Assembly (NCBI RefSeq): GCF_030848305.1
Contig: NZ_CP114598.1
Coordinates: forward strand, 2,480,001-2,544,000
Source of the DNA: Akkermansia muciniphila
GTDB taxonomy: Bacteria; Verrucomicrobiota; Verrucomicrobiia; Verrucomicrobiales; Akkermansiaceae
Direction of reading: 5' to 3'
DNA: 64,000 bases
Made by a program: the position numbers and the translations under genes. A model generated the notes under the pieces. That model saw nothing but the letters and a program-made list of their open reading frames with translations, was not told the origin of the DNA and did not search any database. The number at the start of each line of letters is the position of its first letter. Position 1 is the stretch's first letter. Below are positions 54,330 through 63,735 of this stretch, one piece after another.

Positions 54330-55187
54330 TCACCTGCCCCAGCGTTCCGTAATGCCGCCGTAGGAGTCTATGCGGCGGTCGCGGAAGAAGGGCCAGATGC
54401 GGCGGTGGTCTTCCAGCGCGTCCAGATCCAGGTCCGCGTACAGGATGGTTTCATCGCTGACGGGGGCCTTCGCGATTACCTGTCCATAATAGTCCGCCAC
54501 AAAGGACTGCCCCCAGAATTCGCTTTCCCCTTCCGTCCCCACGCGGTTGACGGCGCAGACGTAGCAGCCGTTGGCCACGGCGTGGCCGCGCTGCACGGTT
54601 TCCCACGCGCAGTGCTGCTGTTCCCCCAGCAGGGGCTTTTCCTCCGGCAGCCAGCCGATGGCCGTGGGGTAGAAAATGATTTCCGCCCCCTGCATGGCCG
54701 TCAGACGGGCGGCTTCCGGGTACCACTGGTCCCAGCAGATGAGCACGCCGATGCGGCCGAATCTGGTGTCGAACGCCTTGTAGCCCAGGTCGCCGGGGGT
54801 GAAGTAGAATTTTTCTTCAAAGCCGGGGTCCTGCGGAATGTGCATTTTGCGGTACATGCCCAGAAACGAGCCGTCCGCATCCACCACCCAGGCGGTATTA
54901 TGGTAAAGCCCGGTAGCGCGCTTTTCAAAACCGGAGGCCACAATCACCACGCCCAGTTCCGCCGCCAGTTTCCGGTGGGCTTCCGTCAATTCCCCGGGAA
55001 CAGGTTCCGCCAGGTTAAATAAATCGCATTCCTCCGTCCTGCAAAAGTATTCCGTAGTAAAAAGTTCCTGGGTGCAAACGATCTGCGCGCCGTTGGCGGC
55101 GGCTTCACGGATGGCGGCTTCCGTCTTCTCCTTGTTTACGGAAGGCCGGGCATCTGCGGACAGTTGAATGAGTGCAATTTTCGGCAT
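54330..55187 (-). CDS. aguB: N-carbamoylputrescine amidase
   Basis: The nitrilase-superfamily enzyme hydrolyses N-carbamoylputrescine to putrescine, ammonia and CO2. The catalytic triad is seen in CTQELFTTEYF (Glu), YRKMHIPQDPGF (Lys) and GVLICWDQWYPEAARL (Cys). The 285-residue length and the YPTAIGWLPEEK and NGCYVCAVNRVG segments match AguB. An AAGGAAGG stretch precedes the ATG. The partner agmatine deiminase gene is not in the window. Confidence 0.88.
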   Translation of the reverse strand: MPKIALIQLSADARPSVNKEKTEAAIREAAANGAQIVCTQELFTTEYFCRTEECDLFNLAEPVPGELTEAHRKLAAELGVVIVASGFEKRATGLYHNTAWVVDADGSFLGMYRKMHIPQDPGFEEKFYFTPGDLGYKAFDTRFGRIGVLICWDQWYPEAARLTAMQGAEIIFYPTAIGWLPEEKPLLGEQQHCAWETVQRGHAVANGCYVCAVNRVGTEGESEFWGQSFVADYYGQVIAKAPVSDETILYADLDLDALEDHRRIWPFFRDRRIDSYGGITERWGR

Positions 55188-55290
55188 GCCCCTTCCTTAC
55201 CCCGTTTCCCTGCCCATTCCAAGCAGGGAAAATGAACGCGGCGCGATTATTTGGTGGAAAACGGCCCGGAAAGTGCTATGAAATTGCAAT

Positions 55291-56295
55291 ATGGAACCCG
55301 CCACCCCCACTCTGCCCGACGACGACGTAGCCGCCATTGACCGCCTCGGCGCCATTTACAAGGAGCTTTCCTCGGAATTGAGCAAAATGATCATTGGCCA
55401 GCAGCGCGTCGTGGAGCTGCTGAGCATCGCCCTGTTTTCCCGCGGCCATGCCCTCCTGATGGGCGTTCCGGGCCTGGCGAAGACGCTGCTGGTCAGCTCC
55501 GTGGCAAAAACGCTGGACCTCAGTTTCAACCGCATCCAGTTCACGCCGGACCTGATGCCCGCGGACATTACCGGCACGGACATCATTCAGGACGATTCCG
55601 CCGGCGGCAAGCGCCAGTTCGAGTTCATCAAGGGCCCCGTGTTCGCCAACATCGTGCTGGCGGACGAAATCAACCGCGCCCCCGCCAAAACCCAGTCCGC
55701 CCTGCTGGAGGCCATGCAGGAGCGCCGCGTCACCGTCATGGGCCGCACCTTCACCCTGCTGCCTCCCTTCTTCGTGCTCGCCACCCAGAACCCCATTGAG
55801 CAGGAAGGCACCTACCCCCTGCCGGAAGCCCAGCTGGACCGCTTCATGTTCCTGATTGAAGTGGATTACCCCACGGAGGAGGAGGAAATGCGCATCGCCC
55901 GGGAAACCACCGGAACCCGGAGCGAGGAGCTCAGGCACATCCTTTCCGGGGAGGAAATCCTCTTTTACCAGGATCTGGTGCGCCGCGTTCCCGTTCCGGA
56001 GCATATTTACGAGTATGCCGTGAAACTGGTGCGCGCCACCCGCCCCACCCTGGCAACTTCCCCGGAATGGGTAAAGCAGTATGTGGCCTGGGGCGCAGGC
56101 CCCCGCGCCGTCCAGTTCCTGATTCTCGGGGCCAAGACCCGCGCCGCTCTCCAGGGCAGCTACATCGTCCGCAGGGAAGACATAGACGCCATTGTGGAAC
56201 CCGTGCTGATGCACCGCGTGGTCACCAACTTCGCCGCGGAATCCCAGGGCATCACGCCCCGTAAGGCCGTGGCGCGCCTGGCGGCGGAAATCTGA
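55291..56295 (+). CDS. MoxR-family AAA+ ATPase
   Basis: The 334-residue chaperone-like ATPase has Walker A GVPGLAKT (residues 58-65), Walker B with NIVLADEINRAPAKTQSALLEAMQE, sensor FFVLATQNPIEQEGTYPLPEAQLDRF and a lid domain. A -10-like TATGAA (55277-55282) lies eight bases before the ATG, suggesting a very short leader, but no good -35 is seen. It is followed by the DUF58 gene, its usual partner. Confidence 0.92.
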   Translation: MEPATPTLPDDDVAAIDRLGAIYKELSSELSKMIIGQQRVVELLSIALFSRGHALLMGVPGLAKTLLVSSVAKTLDLSFNRIQFTPDLMPADITGTDIIQDDSAGGKRQFEFIKGPVFANIVLADEINRAPAKTQSALLEAMQERRVTVMGRTFTLLPPFFVLATQNPIEQEGTYPLPEAQLDRFMFLIEVDYPTEEEEMRIARETTGTRSEELRHILSGEEILFYQDLVRRVPVPEHIYEYAVKLVRATRPTLATSPEWVKQYVAWGAGPRAVQFLILGAKTRAALQGSYIVRREDIDAIVEPVLMHRVVTNFAAESQGITPRKAVARLAAEI

Positions 56296-56333
56296 CCGCC
56301 GTCCCGGCATCCTCCATTCCCTTTCCCTGCCCC

Positions 56334-57236
56334 ATGAAATACCTGAATCACAACCTGCTCAGCCGCCTGGGGAACCTTCCCCTGGAAGCGCGCCACAGCA
56401 TGACGGGGAACGTATCCGGCCGCCACAGAAGCGCCAGCCGCGGCTCCTCCGTGGAGTTTGCGGAGTACCGCAAATACGTGGCCGGAGACGATACGCGCCG
56501 TCTGGACTGGAAAGCGTATGCCCGGTCGGACAGGTATTACATCAAGGAGTTTGAAGCGGATACCAACCTGCGCGCCTACATCGTCATGGATCTTTCCGGC
56601 TCCATGAATTATCATCCGGAGCAGGTGGAAACCAAGTACATGCGCGCGTGCAGGCTGGCGGCCAACCTGGCTTACATCGCCATCCGGCAGGGAGACGCCG
56701 TGGGGCTGAGTTTTGCCCGGCAGACGAAGGACGGCGCCACGCTGCACATCCCCGCCTCCCGCCGCCCCGCCCACCTGAACGTGCTCATCAGCCAGATGGA
56801 CACGCATTACCCTAAAGGGGAAACCGTCCTTCCCGATACCCTGCATGAACTGGCGGAACGCGTCGGCCGCCGCGCCCTGGTGCTGATTTTTTCAGACCTG
56901 TTCACAGATACGGCGGAGCTTAAAAACGCCCTCCGCCACCTCCATTTCCGCAAGCATGACGTCGCCGTCTTCCATCTGGTGGACCAGCAGGAAATAGATT
57001 TTGACTTTGACCGCCCCATCCGCTTCGTGGACATGGAAGGCGGCGGCTCCCTGATTACGGAGCCGGACCTTATCGCGGACGAGTACCGGGCGATCGTGGC
57101 CAATTATCTGGAGGAAACGCGCCGGATCTGCACGGATATCAACGCGGACTACCGCCTGGTCAGAACCGGAGATTCCCTGGAAGACGTGCTGACCGGCTTC
57201 CTGATGGGACGGCAGAAAAAGAAAACGGCCGGATAA
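56334..57236 (+). CDS. DUF58 domain protein, MoxR partner
   Basis: The 300-residue protein has the DUF58 signature GSSVEFAEYRKYVAGDDTRR, then LDWKAYARSDRYYIKEFEAD and a vWA-like MIDAS motif in VMDLSGSMNY. No membrane helix is seen, as in the short class. It is 38 bases after moxR; the usual vWA/BatA membrane genes do not follow. The pair probably matures or inserts a metal into another protein complex, which is unknown. Confidence 0.88.
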   Translation: MKYLNHNLLSRLGNLPLEARHSMTGNVSGRHRSASRGSSVEFAEYRKYVAGDDTRRLDWKAYARSDRYYIKEFEADTNLRAYIVMDLSGSMNYHPEQVETKYMRACRLAANLAYIAIRQGDAVGLSFARQTKDGATLHIPASRRPAHLNVLISQMDTHYPKGETVLPDTLHELAERVGRRALVLIFSDLFTDTAELKNALRHLHFRKHDVAVFHLVDQQEIDFDFDRPIRFVDMEGGGSLITEPDLIADEYRAIVANYLEETRRICTDINADYRLVRTGDSLEDVLTGFLMGRQKKKTAG

Positions 57237-57371
57237 AAGCCCGGCTGTCTCACGGAACGGTTGATTGCCCCGCGGAACGGATGCAGGATGCCCGTGCGCT
57301 CCCCGGATTTGCAGGCAGCGTCCGTTTTCATCTCTTTCCCTCTTTTTTCCATCGTGGACGTACCCGTTAAA

Positions 57372-57926
57372 ATGATCGTGGGCCTGGGCAACCCGGGCAG
57401 AACCTATGAAGACACCCGCCATAACGCGGGGTTCATGGTGCTTGACCGCCTGGCCGCCCGGTGGGGCGCCGCGTTCAAGGCGGACAGGCAGCGCAAGTGC
57501 GAGGCGGCGGCCGGCCCCGGCGTTCTGCTGGTGAAGCCCTCCACATTCATGAATGAATCCGGCCTGTGCGTGGGCCCCATGATGCGGTTCTTCAAACTGG
57601 ACCCCCGCAGCGTGTTCGTCATCCATGATGAAGTGGATTTCCCCCTGGGCGTGATGAAACTGCGGGAAAAAGGCTCCGCAGGCGGCCATAACGGCATGAA
57701 ATCCCTCATCGCCCACATGGGCACCCAGGAATTCCCGCGCCTCCGTTTCGGCATCGGCCAGCCCCGGGGCAAAGGGGAAATGACAGGGCACGTGCTGGGC
57801 AAGTTCCGCCCGGAGGAACGCGAGCTTCTGGACGTGACGCTTGCCAAGGCGGCGGACGCCGTCCTGTACGCCATGGAACACGGCATCACCAGGGCAGGCA
57901 ACATTTTCAACGCCGTTCAAGGCTGA
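57372..57926 (+). CDS. pth: Peptidyl-tRNA hydrolase
   Basis: The enzyme frees tRNA from stalled peptidyl-tRNA. The 184 residues begin MIVGLGNPGRTYEDTRHNAG, with the catalytic histidine in TRHNAGF, KPSTFMNESG, VIHDEVDFPLG and GSAGGHNGMKSLIAHMGTQEF. A GTG at 57354 would add six residues and is a possible alternative start; the open frame further upstream is not family-like. Confidence 0.93.
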   Translation: MIVGLGNPGRTYEDTRHNAGFMVLDRLAARWGAAFKADRQRKCEAAAGPGVLLVKPSTFMNESGLCVGPMMRFFKLDPRSVFVIHDEVDFPLGVMKLREKGSAGGHNGMKSLIAHMGTQEFPRLRFGIGQPRGKGEMTGHVLGKFRPEERELLDVTLAKAADAVLYAMEHGITRAGNIFNAVQG

Positions 57927-57952
57927 CCGCCGCATGAAAGGCCGCTCCCGCC

Positions 57953-57979
57953 TGCGCCATGGCGCATGCCTTCTTTTTT
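57953..57979 (+). terminator. Possible terminator after pth
   Basis: A palindromic TGCGCCATGGCGCA (57953-57966) is followed by a T-rich stretch (TTCTTTTTT, 57971-57979). The stem is short. Confidence 0.45.
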
Positions 57980-58076
57980 CGCCCGCCCTTCATGTACGGT
58001 ATTGCTAAACAAACGGGAATCCGTTAGGATTTTCGCACGTTTTCCCTTTCCTCGGGATTAATCCTGCTTCATCTTC

Positions 58077-60602
58077 ATGGCTGAATTAAGTTCACAAGCT
58101 CCCCGCAGGCACATGCAGGCCAACAAAAGGCGGAACCCCAAGGCAAAGCCCAGGGAACGATTCTGGAGCTTTATCCGGAAGCTGGCTCTGTGGTGCCTGG
58201 TGATGGCGGTTATCGGCGCGGCCGTGGGATACTTCGGGTTCATGATGGCCTGGAAACGCTATGACAACTGGGCGGCGGAATTTGACCTGGAACGCATCAA
58301 TGACCTGGAAAAGCCCAGCATTATTTATGACCGGAACGGGGAGGAAATAGGCCGCATTTATGTGGAAAACCGCAGCTACGTCACGCTGGACAAAATCTCC
58401 CCCGCCATGATTAATGCGCTGATTGCCCAGGAAGATTCCCGCTTCCGGGAACATCCGGGTTATGACTTCCTGGGGATTCTGCGGGCAGGCCGGGAGTATA
58501 TCCACAACAGCGGGGACGCCAACCAGGGAGCCTCCTCCATCACCCAGCAGCTTGCCAGAAATGCGTATGACCTGAAAAACCGGGCCAAAGCCAGGAATGA
58601 GGGCAGCTTTGGCCGCAAATTCGTGGAAATAGCGCTGGCGCGCCGCATTACGGAACGGTACAGCAAAGACCAGGTGCTGGAGTTTTACCTGAACCGCGTT
58701 TACTTCGGCAGCGGGTTTTACGGCATCCGCGCCGCTTCCCTGGGCTACTTCGGCAAAGAGCCGGCGGACCTGACCACGCGGGAGGCAGCCTCCATCGCCG
58801 CCCTGATCAAGAACCCGAACGGGCTTTCCCCCCTGAACAATCCGGCAAGCAACCTGAAATGGCGCAACCACGTGCTCAACCGCATGGCCAAAGAAAAATA
58901 CATTACGCCGGATGAAGCGGAACGCCTCTCCGCCATGGACCTGGGGCTGAACCCCAAGCCGCTGAAACGCGGCGTCTCCCACATTTACGACCGCATTTCC
59001 TCAGAAATCACCGCATACCTGGGGGAGGAACGCGTCAATGCCGCCGGGCTTAAAATTTACACCACCATTGACAGGCAGCTTCAGGAAGTTACCGGAAAAG
59101 CCCTGGAACAGGCCCTGGAAAACGTTGAAAAACACCCGGACTACCGGCATCAGAAGGCCGCAGACTACCACAGCGGTTCCGCGAACAAGCCGCGTTATCT
59201 GGAAGGAGCGCTGCTGGTGGTGGACAACAAATCAGGCGCCGTCCTGGCCTACCACGGCGGCAGGGATTACACCAGGCGCCAGTATGACGCTATCAAGGAT
59301 GGAGCCCGCCCCACCGGCACCGCAATCCTCCCCTTCCTGTACGCTACAGCCTTTGACACGGGAAAAAGCCCCGTCACCCGCATCCTGGACGATGCCATTG
59401 ACAACCGTCTGACGGGCATCGGCGGCTCGGAAGGAATCCTGGGGGAATGGGGAGCGGAAAACTCCAAGAACCGTTATGAAGGCATGATTACCGCCCACCG
59501 CGGCCTGTCCGCCTCCAAAATTGCCGCCTCCCTGCGCATGGGGATGGACATGGGCACGTCACCGTTCGTCAAGAAGCTGACGGATTTCGGCATTCGCAAG
59601 CCCGTGAGGGAAGCGGGAAGCACGGAAGTCAATCCCATTTACCGCCCCAAGATTTTCGTGGGCACGGAACCCGCCTCCCTGAAAGAAATGACGCTGGCCT
59701 ACACCGCCATCCCGAACGGAGGCTCCCGCCCCCAGGATATTTACTATCTGGACAGGATAGAAGATGAAGACGGCCAGCTGATCTGGGAATCCACCCAGGC
59801 GATTGAAACCAGAAACAATGCCCAGGTGCGGAAGGGGGCCACGTCCACCGCCACGGCTTTCCAGCTTCACAACATTCTGAATTCCTCCCTGAAAAACGGT
59901 TCAGCCCGGCGCGTGGCCCCGCATCTGCCGAAAAACTTCAAGGGCGGCGTGAAAACGGGCACCACGTACGACTTCGCGGACAACTGGCTGTTTGGCTATG
60001 ACAGCCGCATTACCTGCGGCATCTGGGTAGGCTTCCTGGAAGGGAAAAAACCCATCTATCACGGAGCTTTCTCATCGGACACCTGCGCTTCCGTGCTGGG
60101 CGCCGCCATCACGGAAGCGGAACGCCTGTTCCCCGCCGGGGAGCTGCTCCCGCCCCCCAGCGTGGAAAGGGTGGAAATCTGCCTGACCACCGGGAAAAGG
60201 GCCACGCACAGCTGCTATGACATTGACCCGTCGGATAAAAAATACCGCCGCCACACCATATTCGAGTACCTCCGCAAGGGGGATTCCAGCCTGCCCTTCT
60301 GCGACCTCCACGGGGAGGACATTTCCGCGCCCGTTTCCACCTTCACGGCCCAGAACCGCATTCTTCCCCTGCCGCCCATCCTGCCCACCAGGCCCATCCT
60401 CCAGGGAGACGATCCCTACCGCACGGAGCTGAACCAGGTCCCGGCCAACCGCAGCTTTGAGCTGCTGGGGGCTGGCGAAAACGTGCCAGAAGCCCAAGCC
60501 CTTTCCGCAGATCCCGTTTCTCCGGACCATACGGATACGAGCATTACGCTCCCGGCGCCCAAACCCATTACCATTCCCGTCCCGGAATTCATCCACCTGT
60601 AA
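58077..60602 (+). CDS. Class A penicillin-binding protein with degenerate transpeptidase motifs
   Basis: The 841-residue product has a cytoplasmic basic N-terminus, one membrane helix (about 34-58) and an intact GT51 glycosyltransferase domain with the catalytic EDSRFREHPGYD (Glu119) and GASSITQQLARN. In the transpeptidase domain the SxxK position reads GTAILPF (T415-L418), so both the nucleophile serine and the lysine are changed; SxN reads SAS (478-480). KTGTT (626-630) is kept. It can probably polymerise glycan strands but not crosslink by the usual mechanism. It is the first of three same-strand genes. Confidence 0.88.
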   Translation: MAELSSQAPRRHMQANKRRNPKAKPRERFWSFIRKLALWCLVMAVIGAAVGYFGFMMAWKRYDNWAAEFDLERINDLEKPSIIYDRNGEEIGRIYVENRSYVTLDKISPAMINALIAQEDSRFREHPGYDFLGILRAGREYIHNSGDANQGASSITQQLARNAYDLKNRAKARNEGSFGRKFVEIALARRITERYSKDQVLEFYLNRVYFGSGFYGIRAASLGYFGKEPADLTTREAASIAALIKNPNGLSPLNNPASNLKWRNHVLNRMAKEKYITPDEAERLSAMDLGLNPKPLKRGVSHIYDRISSEITAYLGEERVNAAGLKIYTTIDRQLQEVTGKALEQALENVEKHPDYRHQKAADYHSGSANKPRYLEGALLVVDNKSGAVLAYHGGRDYTRRQYDAIKDGARPTGTAILPFLYATAFDTGKSPVTRILDDAIDNRLTGIGGSEGILGEWGAENSKNRYEGMITAHRGLSASKIAASLRMGMDMGTSPFVKKLTDFGIRKPVREAGSTEVNPIYRPKIFVGTEPASLKEMTLAYTAIPNGGSRPQDIYYLDRIEDEDGQLIWESTQAIETRNNAQVRKGATSTATAFQLHNILNSSLKNGSARRVAPHLPKNFKGGVKTGTTYDFADNWLFGYDSRITCGIWVGFLEGKKPIYHGAFSSDTCASVLGAAITEAERLFPAGELLPPPSVERVEICLTTGKRATHSCYDIDPSDKKYRRHTIFEYLRKGDSSLPFCDLHGEDISAPVSTFTAQNRILPLPPILPTRPILQGDDPYRTELNQVPANRSFELLGAGENVPEAQALSADPVSPDHTDTSITLPAPKPITIPVPEFIHL

Positions 60603-60614
60603 CTTTTTCCCCTC

Positions 60615-62057
60615 ATGCCCTCCCCATCCCAGGATACGGTAGCCTGCACATGCCCGTCATGCGGCAATCTTTTCGCCGTGAAGGCGTCTTTTCTGGGACG
60701 CCAGGTAAAATGCCCCATCTGCACCGCTTCAGTCACAGCCACTCCGGAAGAACAGCCCAACCCGGAAACGGAAGAACAGGATGCCGTCACGGCCGTCAAA
60801 CGGGAAGAAGCGCATTCAGCATCCCCGGGCCGGATGCCTGAAGCCGCAGAAAAAGCGCCCGGAACTCCGGCTCCTGCCGCCGGGACGCCGCACCCCTCCA
60901 CGAACGCCGCGCCGCGCGCGCCGCTTGTACCCAAGAAAAAGACGGACAAACGGGCCATTTCCGTTCACGCGCCTTCCCTTCCCGGTCCCGCCGGCCCCAC
61001 CACAAAAATCCGCAAACGGAAAGAGGAAAACGCCGCTCCGGCCATCGCCGCTCCGCGCAGCGCCTCCCTGGCCCCGGAAGAGCCGGAATACCAGCCCACC
61101 GCCGCGGACATCGCGCGCAGCGAACGCCGGGCCACCTGGCATATCTGGCTTTTTGTCTCAGGGCTGATTCTGTTGCTTCTGGGCATGTTCATGTTCCTGC
61201 GCGGGAAGGATATGGAAGCGGCAAGTTCCAAAATCCTGAATATCTCAGACCGCTTTGTGGATCATGAAGCGCTTTTCTCGCAGGAAGTGAATAAAGACCT
61301 GCTGGAAAAATTGCAGCAGAGGGAACGGCAATACCGGCTCATAGCCCATTCCCGCAGGGAGGAAGACCGGAAAGCGGAATCCATTTCCCCCCATATCACG
61401 GCAGCCATGAATGAACTGGCCCTCTACTGCATGGCGGGCTCGGACGAAGAGAGGCTCAACCACGTCATGAATCCCGCCGCCGTGGCTCCCAAAATGGCCT
61501 ATTGGGCCTCCTACGGACAATACAAGGACTATCTGCCCCAGGAAGCGGGCAGGAGCTCCAAGAACGGAGACCTGCTTCAGATTTCCGTGCTGATGGACGA
61601 CAACATGATCCGCCCGGCGATTTTCCTGTATGACCGGGATTCCGGCAAATGGAAGCTGGACTGGGAAGCCTGGGAAGGCTATTCCCCCATGACTCCGGCG
61701 GAGCTGGAAGCTGAAAAACCCTCCTCCCCCGTCCCTGTCAGGATAACCCTGAGCATGTCCGGCATCTACCAGCCGCCCTTCCTGGAGGAATCCTCCGCGG
61801 AAAGCTACCGCAACGCGTCTTATCTCAATTTCTCCCTTGAGTTCCCCAACGGGGAACGCGTGAACGCATATGTGGACAGGTATTCCCCGCTGGCCCTGGA
61901 ACTGATCAGGCTGCTTCACAACGGCCCCGTACGCGCCTGCGTGCTCATTCATTACCCGGCAGACCTGCCCGGCAACCGGGCCGTGCTGATTGACCGGCTC
62001 CTGTACTCCGGTTGGATGAGCGACGCCACCCGCAAGCTTCTTCCCACCAATAACTGA
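60615..62057 (+). CDS. Zinc-ribbon membrane protein, unknown function
   Basis: The N-terminus carries a zinc-ribbon-like C-x2-C pair set (TCPSCGNLF and VKCPICTAS, residues about 13-40), like MJ0042-type motifs. A long Pro/Ala/Glu linker follows, then a membrane helix (about 175-195, WLFVSGLILLLLGMFMFL) and a C-terminal domain of about 280 residues (LALYCMAGSDEERLNHVMNP, LEFPNGERVNAYVDRYSP). I do not recognise the last domain. It lies 12 bases after the PBP gene. Confidence 0.75.
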   Translation: MPSPSQDTVACTCPSCGNLFAVKASFLGRQVKCPICTASVTATPEEQPNPETEEQDAVTAVKREEAHSASPGRMPEAAEKAPGTPAPAAGTPHPSTNAAPRAPLVPKKKTDKRAISVHAPSLPGPAGPTTKIRKRKEENAAPAIAAPRSASLAPEEPEYQPTAADIARSERRATWHIWLFVSGLILLLLGMFMFLRGKDMEAASSKILNISDRFVDHEALFSQEVNKDLLEKLQQRERQYRLIAHSRREEDRKAESISPHITAAMNELALYCMAGSDEERLNHVMNPAAVAPKMAYWASYGQYKDYLPQEAGRSSKNGDLLQISVLMDDNMIRPAIFLYDRDSGKWKLDWEAWEGYSPMTPAELEAEKPSSPVPVRITLSMSGIYQPPFLEESSAESYRNASYLNFSLEFPNGERVNAYVDRYSPLALELIRLLHNGPVRACVLIHYPADLPGNRAVLIDRLLYSGWMSDATRKLLPTNN

Positions 62058-62083
62058 AAACCAAGAACCGGTTCCCGCTTTCC

Positions 62084-63472
62084 ATGAGTTCCAAAGCATT
62101 AGCGCAAACACAGGATAAAGCCCTCCAACTCAACCTGGCTTCCACCATTTACGGCACCTTCGCGGAAATCGGCGCCGGACAGGAAACGGCCAACTGGTTT
62201 TTCCGGGCCTCCGGAGCCGCCGGAACAGTGGCCAAAACCATCTCCGCCTATGACATGACCGTCAGCGACACCCTGTACGGGCCGGTCAAGCGTTACGTTT
62301 CTGAAGAACGCCTCAAGGGCATGCTGGACTATGAGTTCAGCCAGCTCATCAACCGCCTGGGCCCCCAGCGCGGCAAAGACACCCGCTTCTTCGCCTTCTG
62401 CAATACGGTAAAAGTCAAGGGCTACCGGGACAACGGCCCCTGGCACGGCTGGATAGGGGTGCGCTTCCAGCTGAAACCGGAGGCAAAACCGTCCGACCTG
62501 ATTATCCACGTCCGCCTGAACGACCCGGACCACGACCGCCAGATGAAGGACCTGGGCATTCTGGGCGTCAACATCCTGCACGCCGTCTTTTTCAAAAGGG
62601 ACCGTCTGGAGGAATTCATTGAATCCCTGGTGGACAACCTGGATCCCCGGCTGGTGGAAATAGACGTCGTCCGTTTTGAGGGCCACGGCTTTTCCATGGT
62701 GGACAACCGCCTGTTCGCGCTCCAGCTTGTCCAATCCGGCCTGACGCCGGCCACCCTGTTCCTGGCAAACGGCCAGGTGGCCCAGGCGGCGGATGTGCTG
62801 TACAAGCGCCCCATCGTGCTGATGAGGGGCAGTTTCAACCCCGTCTGCAATCTGCATCTGGAAGTCATGGCCCAGGTGAAAAAAACCTTCCTCTCCCACA
62901 TCAATGAGACGCAGGCGGACCGCTGCATGGAAATTTGCGAAATATCCATGAACAACCTGCTGCGCGGCGATGATGTGGACCACCTGGAATTCCTGGACCG
63001 GGCGGACAGCCTCAAGGCCCTCGGCAAAAACGTGCTGATTACCAAAATGGCCCGTTTCGACAACCTTTCCGGGCTGCTCGCGCGCTACACGCGGGAGCCC
63101 ATTGCCATCGCCCTCTCCATCGGCCTGCTGAATGAGCTGTTCAAGGAAAAATGGACGGAGGATATTCCGGGCGGCATCCTGGAATCCTTCGGCCGCACCT
63201 TCCAGAACAAAACGCGCCTGTACGTCTCCCCGTGGCTCAACCGCAAATCCGGCGAATTCGTCACGGCACGCACCTTCCGCGCCCCGGAACAGTACGTGCA
63301 CCTGTACCAGCACTTCCTGGCGAACGGCCTGGTGGTGGACGTCCCCTTCTTCAATGAATTCCTGCTGCGCCATACGCCGCGGGACATCCAGCGCATGATC
63401 GCCGCGGATGAAGACGTCTGGAAAACGCTGGTTCCCGAGGAAGCGCACCGTTCCGCCCTCCATTTCCGGTAA
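62084..63472 (+). CDS. Conserved-looking protein of unknown function
   Basis: The 462-residue cytoplasmic protein has no signal peptide or membrane helix. A midpoint segment RPIVLMRGSFNPVCNLHLEV resembles the FNPxHxGH start of nucleotidyltransferases, but the second histidine pattern and the C-terminal ISSTxIR motif are not seen, so I do not assign that activity. Other regular features are DHDRQMKDLGILGVN and DIPGGILESFGRTF. It is 26 bases after the zinc-ribbon gene, probably in the same transcript. Confidence 0.7.
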   Translation: MSSKALAQTQDKALQLNLASTIYGTFAEIGAGQETANWFFRASGAAGTVAKTISAYDMTVSDTLYGPVKRYVSEERLKGMLDYEFSQLINRLGPQRGKDTRFFAFCNTVKVKGYRDNGPWHGWIGVRFQLKPEAKPSDLIIHVRLNDPDHDRQMKDLGILGVNILHAVFFKRDRLEEFIESLVDNLDPRLVEIDVVRFEGHGFSMVDNRLFALQLVQSGLTPATLFLANGQVAQAADVLYKRPIVLMRGSFNPVCNLHLEVMAQVKKTFLSHINETQADRCMEICEISMNNLLRGDDVDHLEFLDRADSLKALGKNVLITKMARFDNLSGLLARYTREPIAIALSIGLLNELFKEKWTEDIPGGILESFGRTFQNKTRLYVSPWLNRKSGEFVTARTFRAPEQYVHLYQHFLANGLVVDVPFFNEFLLRHTPRDIQRMIAADEDVWKTLVPEEAHRSALHFR

Positions 63473-63735
63473 CGTGTTTGAAAAAAAAGGGCTCCCGGCC
63501 TTTGGGAGTCGTTTTTCGGCAGCGGATTACATTCCGGTGCATGTCGGATTTCTCTCAATCGTGGTAAAAACAGGGAAAACGGCTCTGTCCTGGCTTGAAA
63601 CAGACGATCATGGAAAAGTTCCAATTTTATTAAAAGGCTTTCCATGAAAAAATAACGTTGACTCCGGATATGTAAATCATCATATATAGCGTGGAAACGC
63701 AAATAGCGCGTTCCTGATCAACACTATTAATAATC
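63473..63735. other. Intergenic region before secreted protein gene
   Basis: No gene is seen. The last 80 bases are AT-rich and contain the candidate promoter listed separately. Confidence 0.5.
63658..63688 (+). promoter_or_regulatory. Candidate promoter of the secreted protein gene
   Basis: TTGACT (63658-63663) and TATATA (63683-63688) are 19 bases apart, slightly longer than ideal. The leader would be about 40 bases. Confidence 0.4.

Noticed and set aside
54122-54352. 76-codon plus-strand frame across the terminator
   Set aside because: A perfect terminator hairpin lies inside the frame and the sequence has no family features.
55291-57236. MoxR-DUF58 as part of a full Bat-type aerotolerance operon
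   Set aside because: The vWA/BatA membrane genes do not follow; pth and a PBP gene come next.
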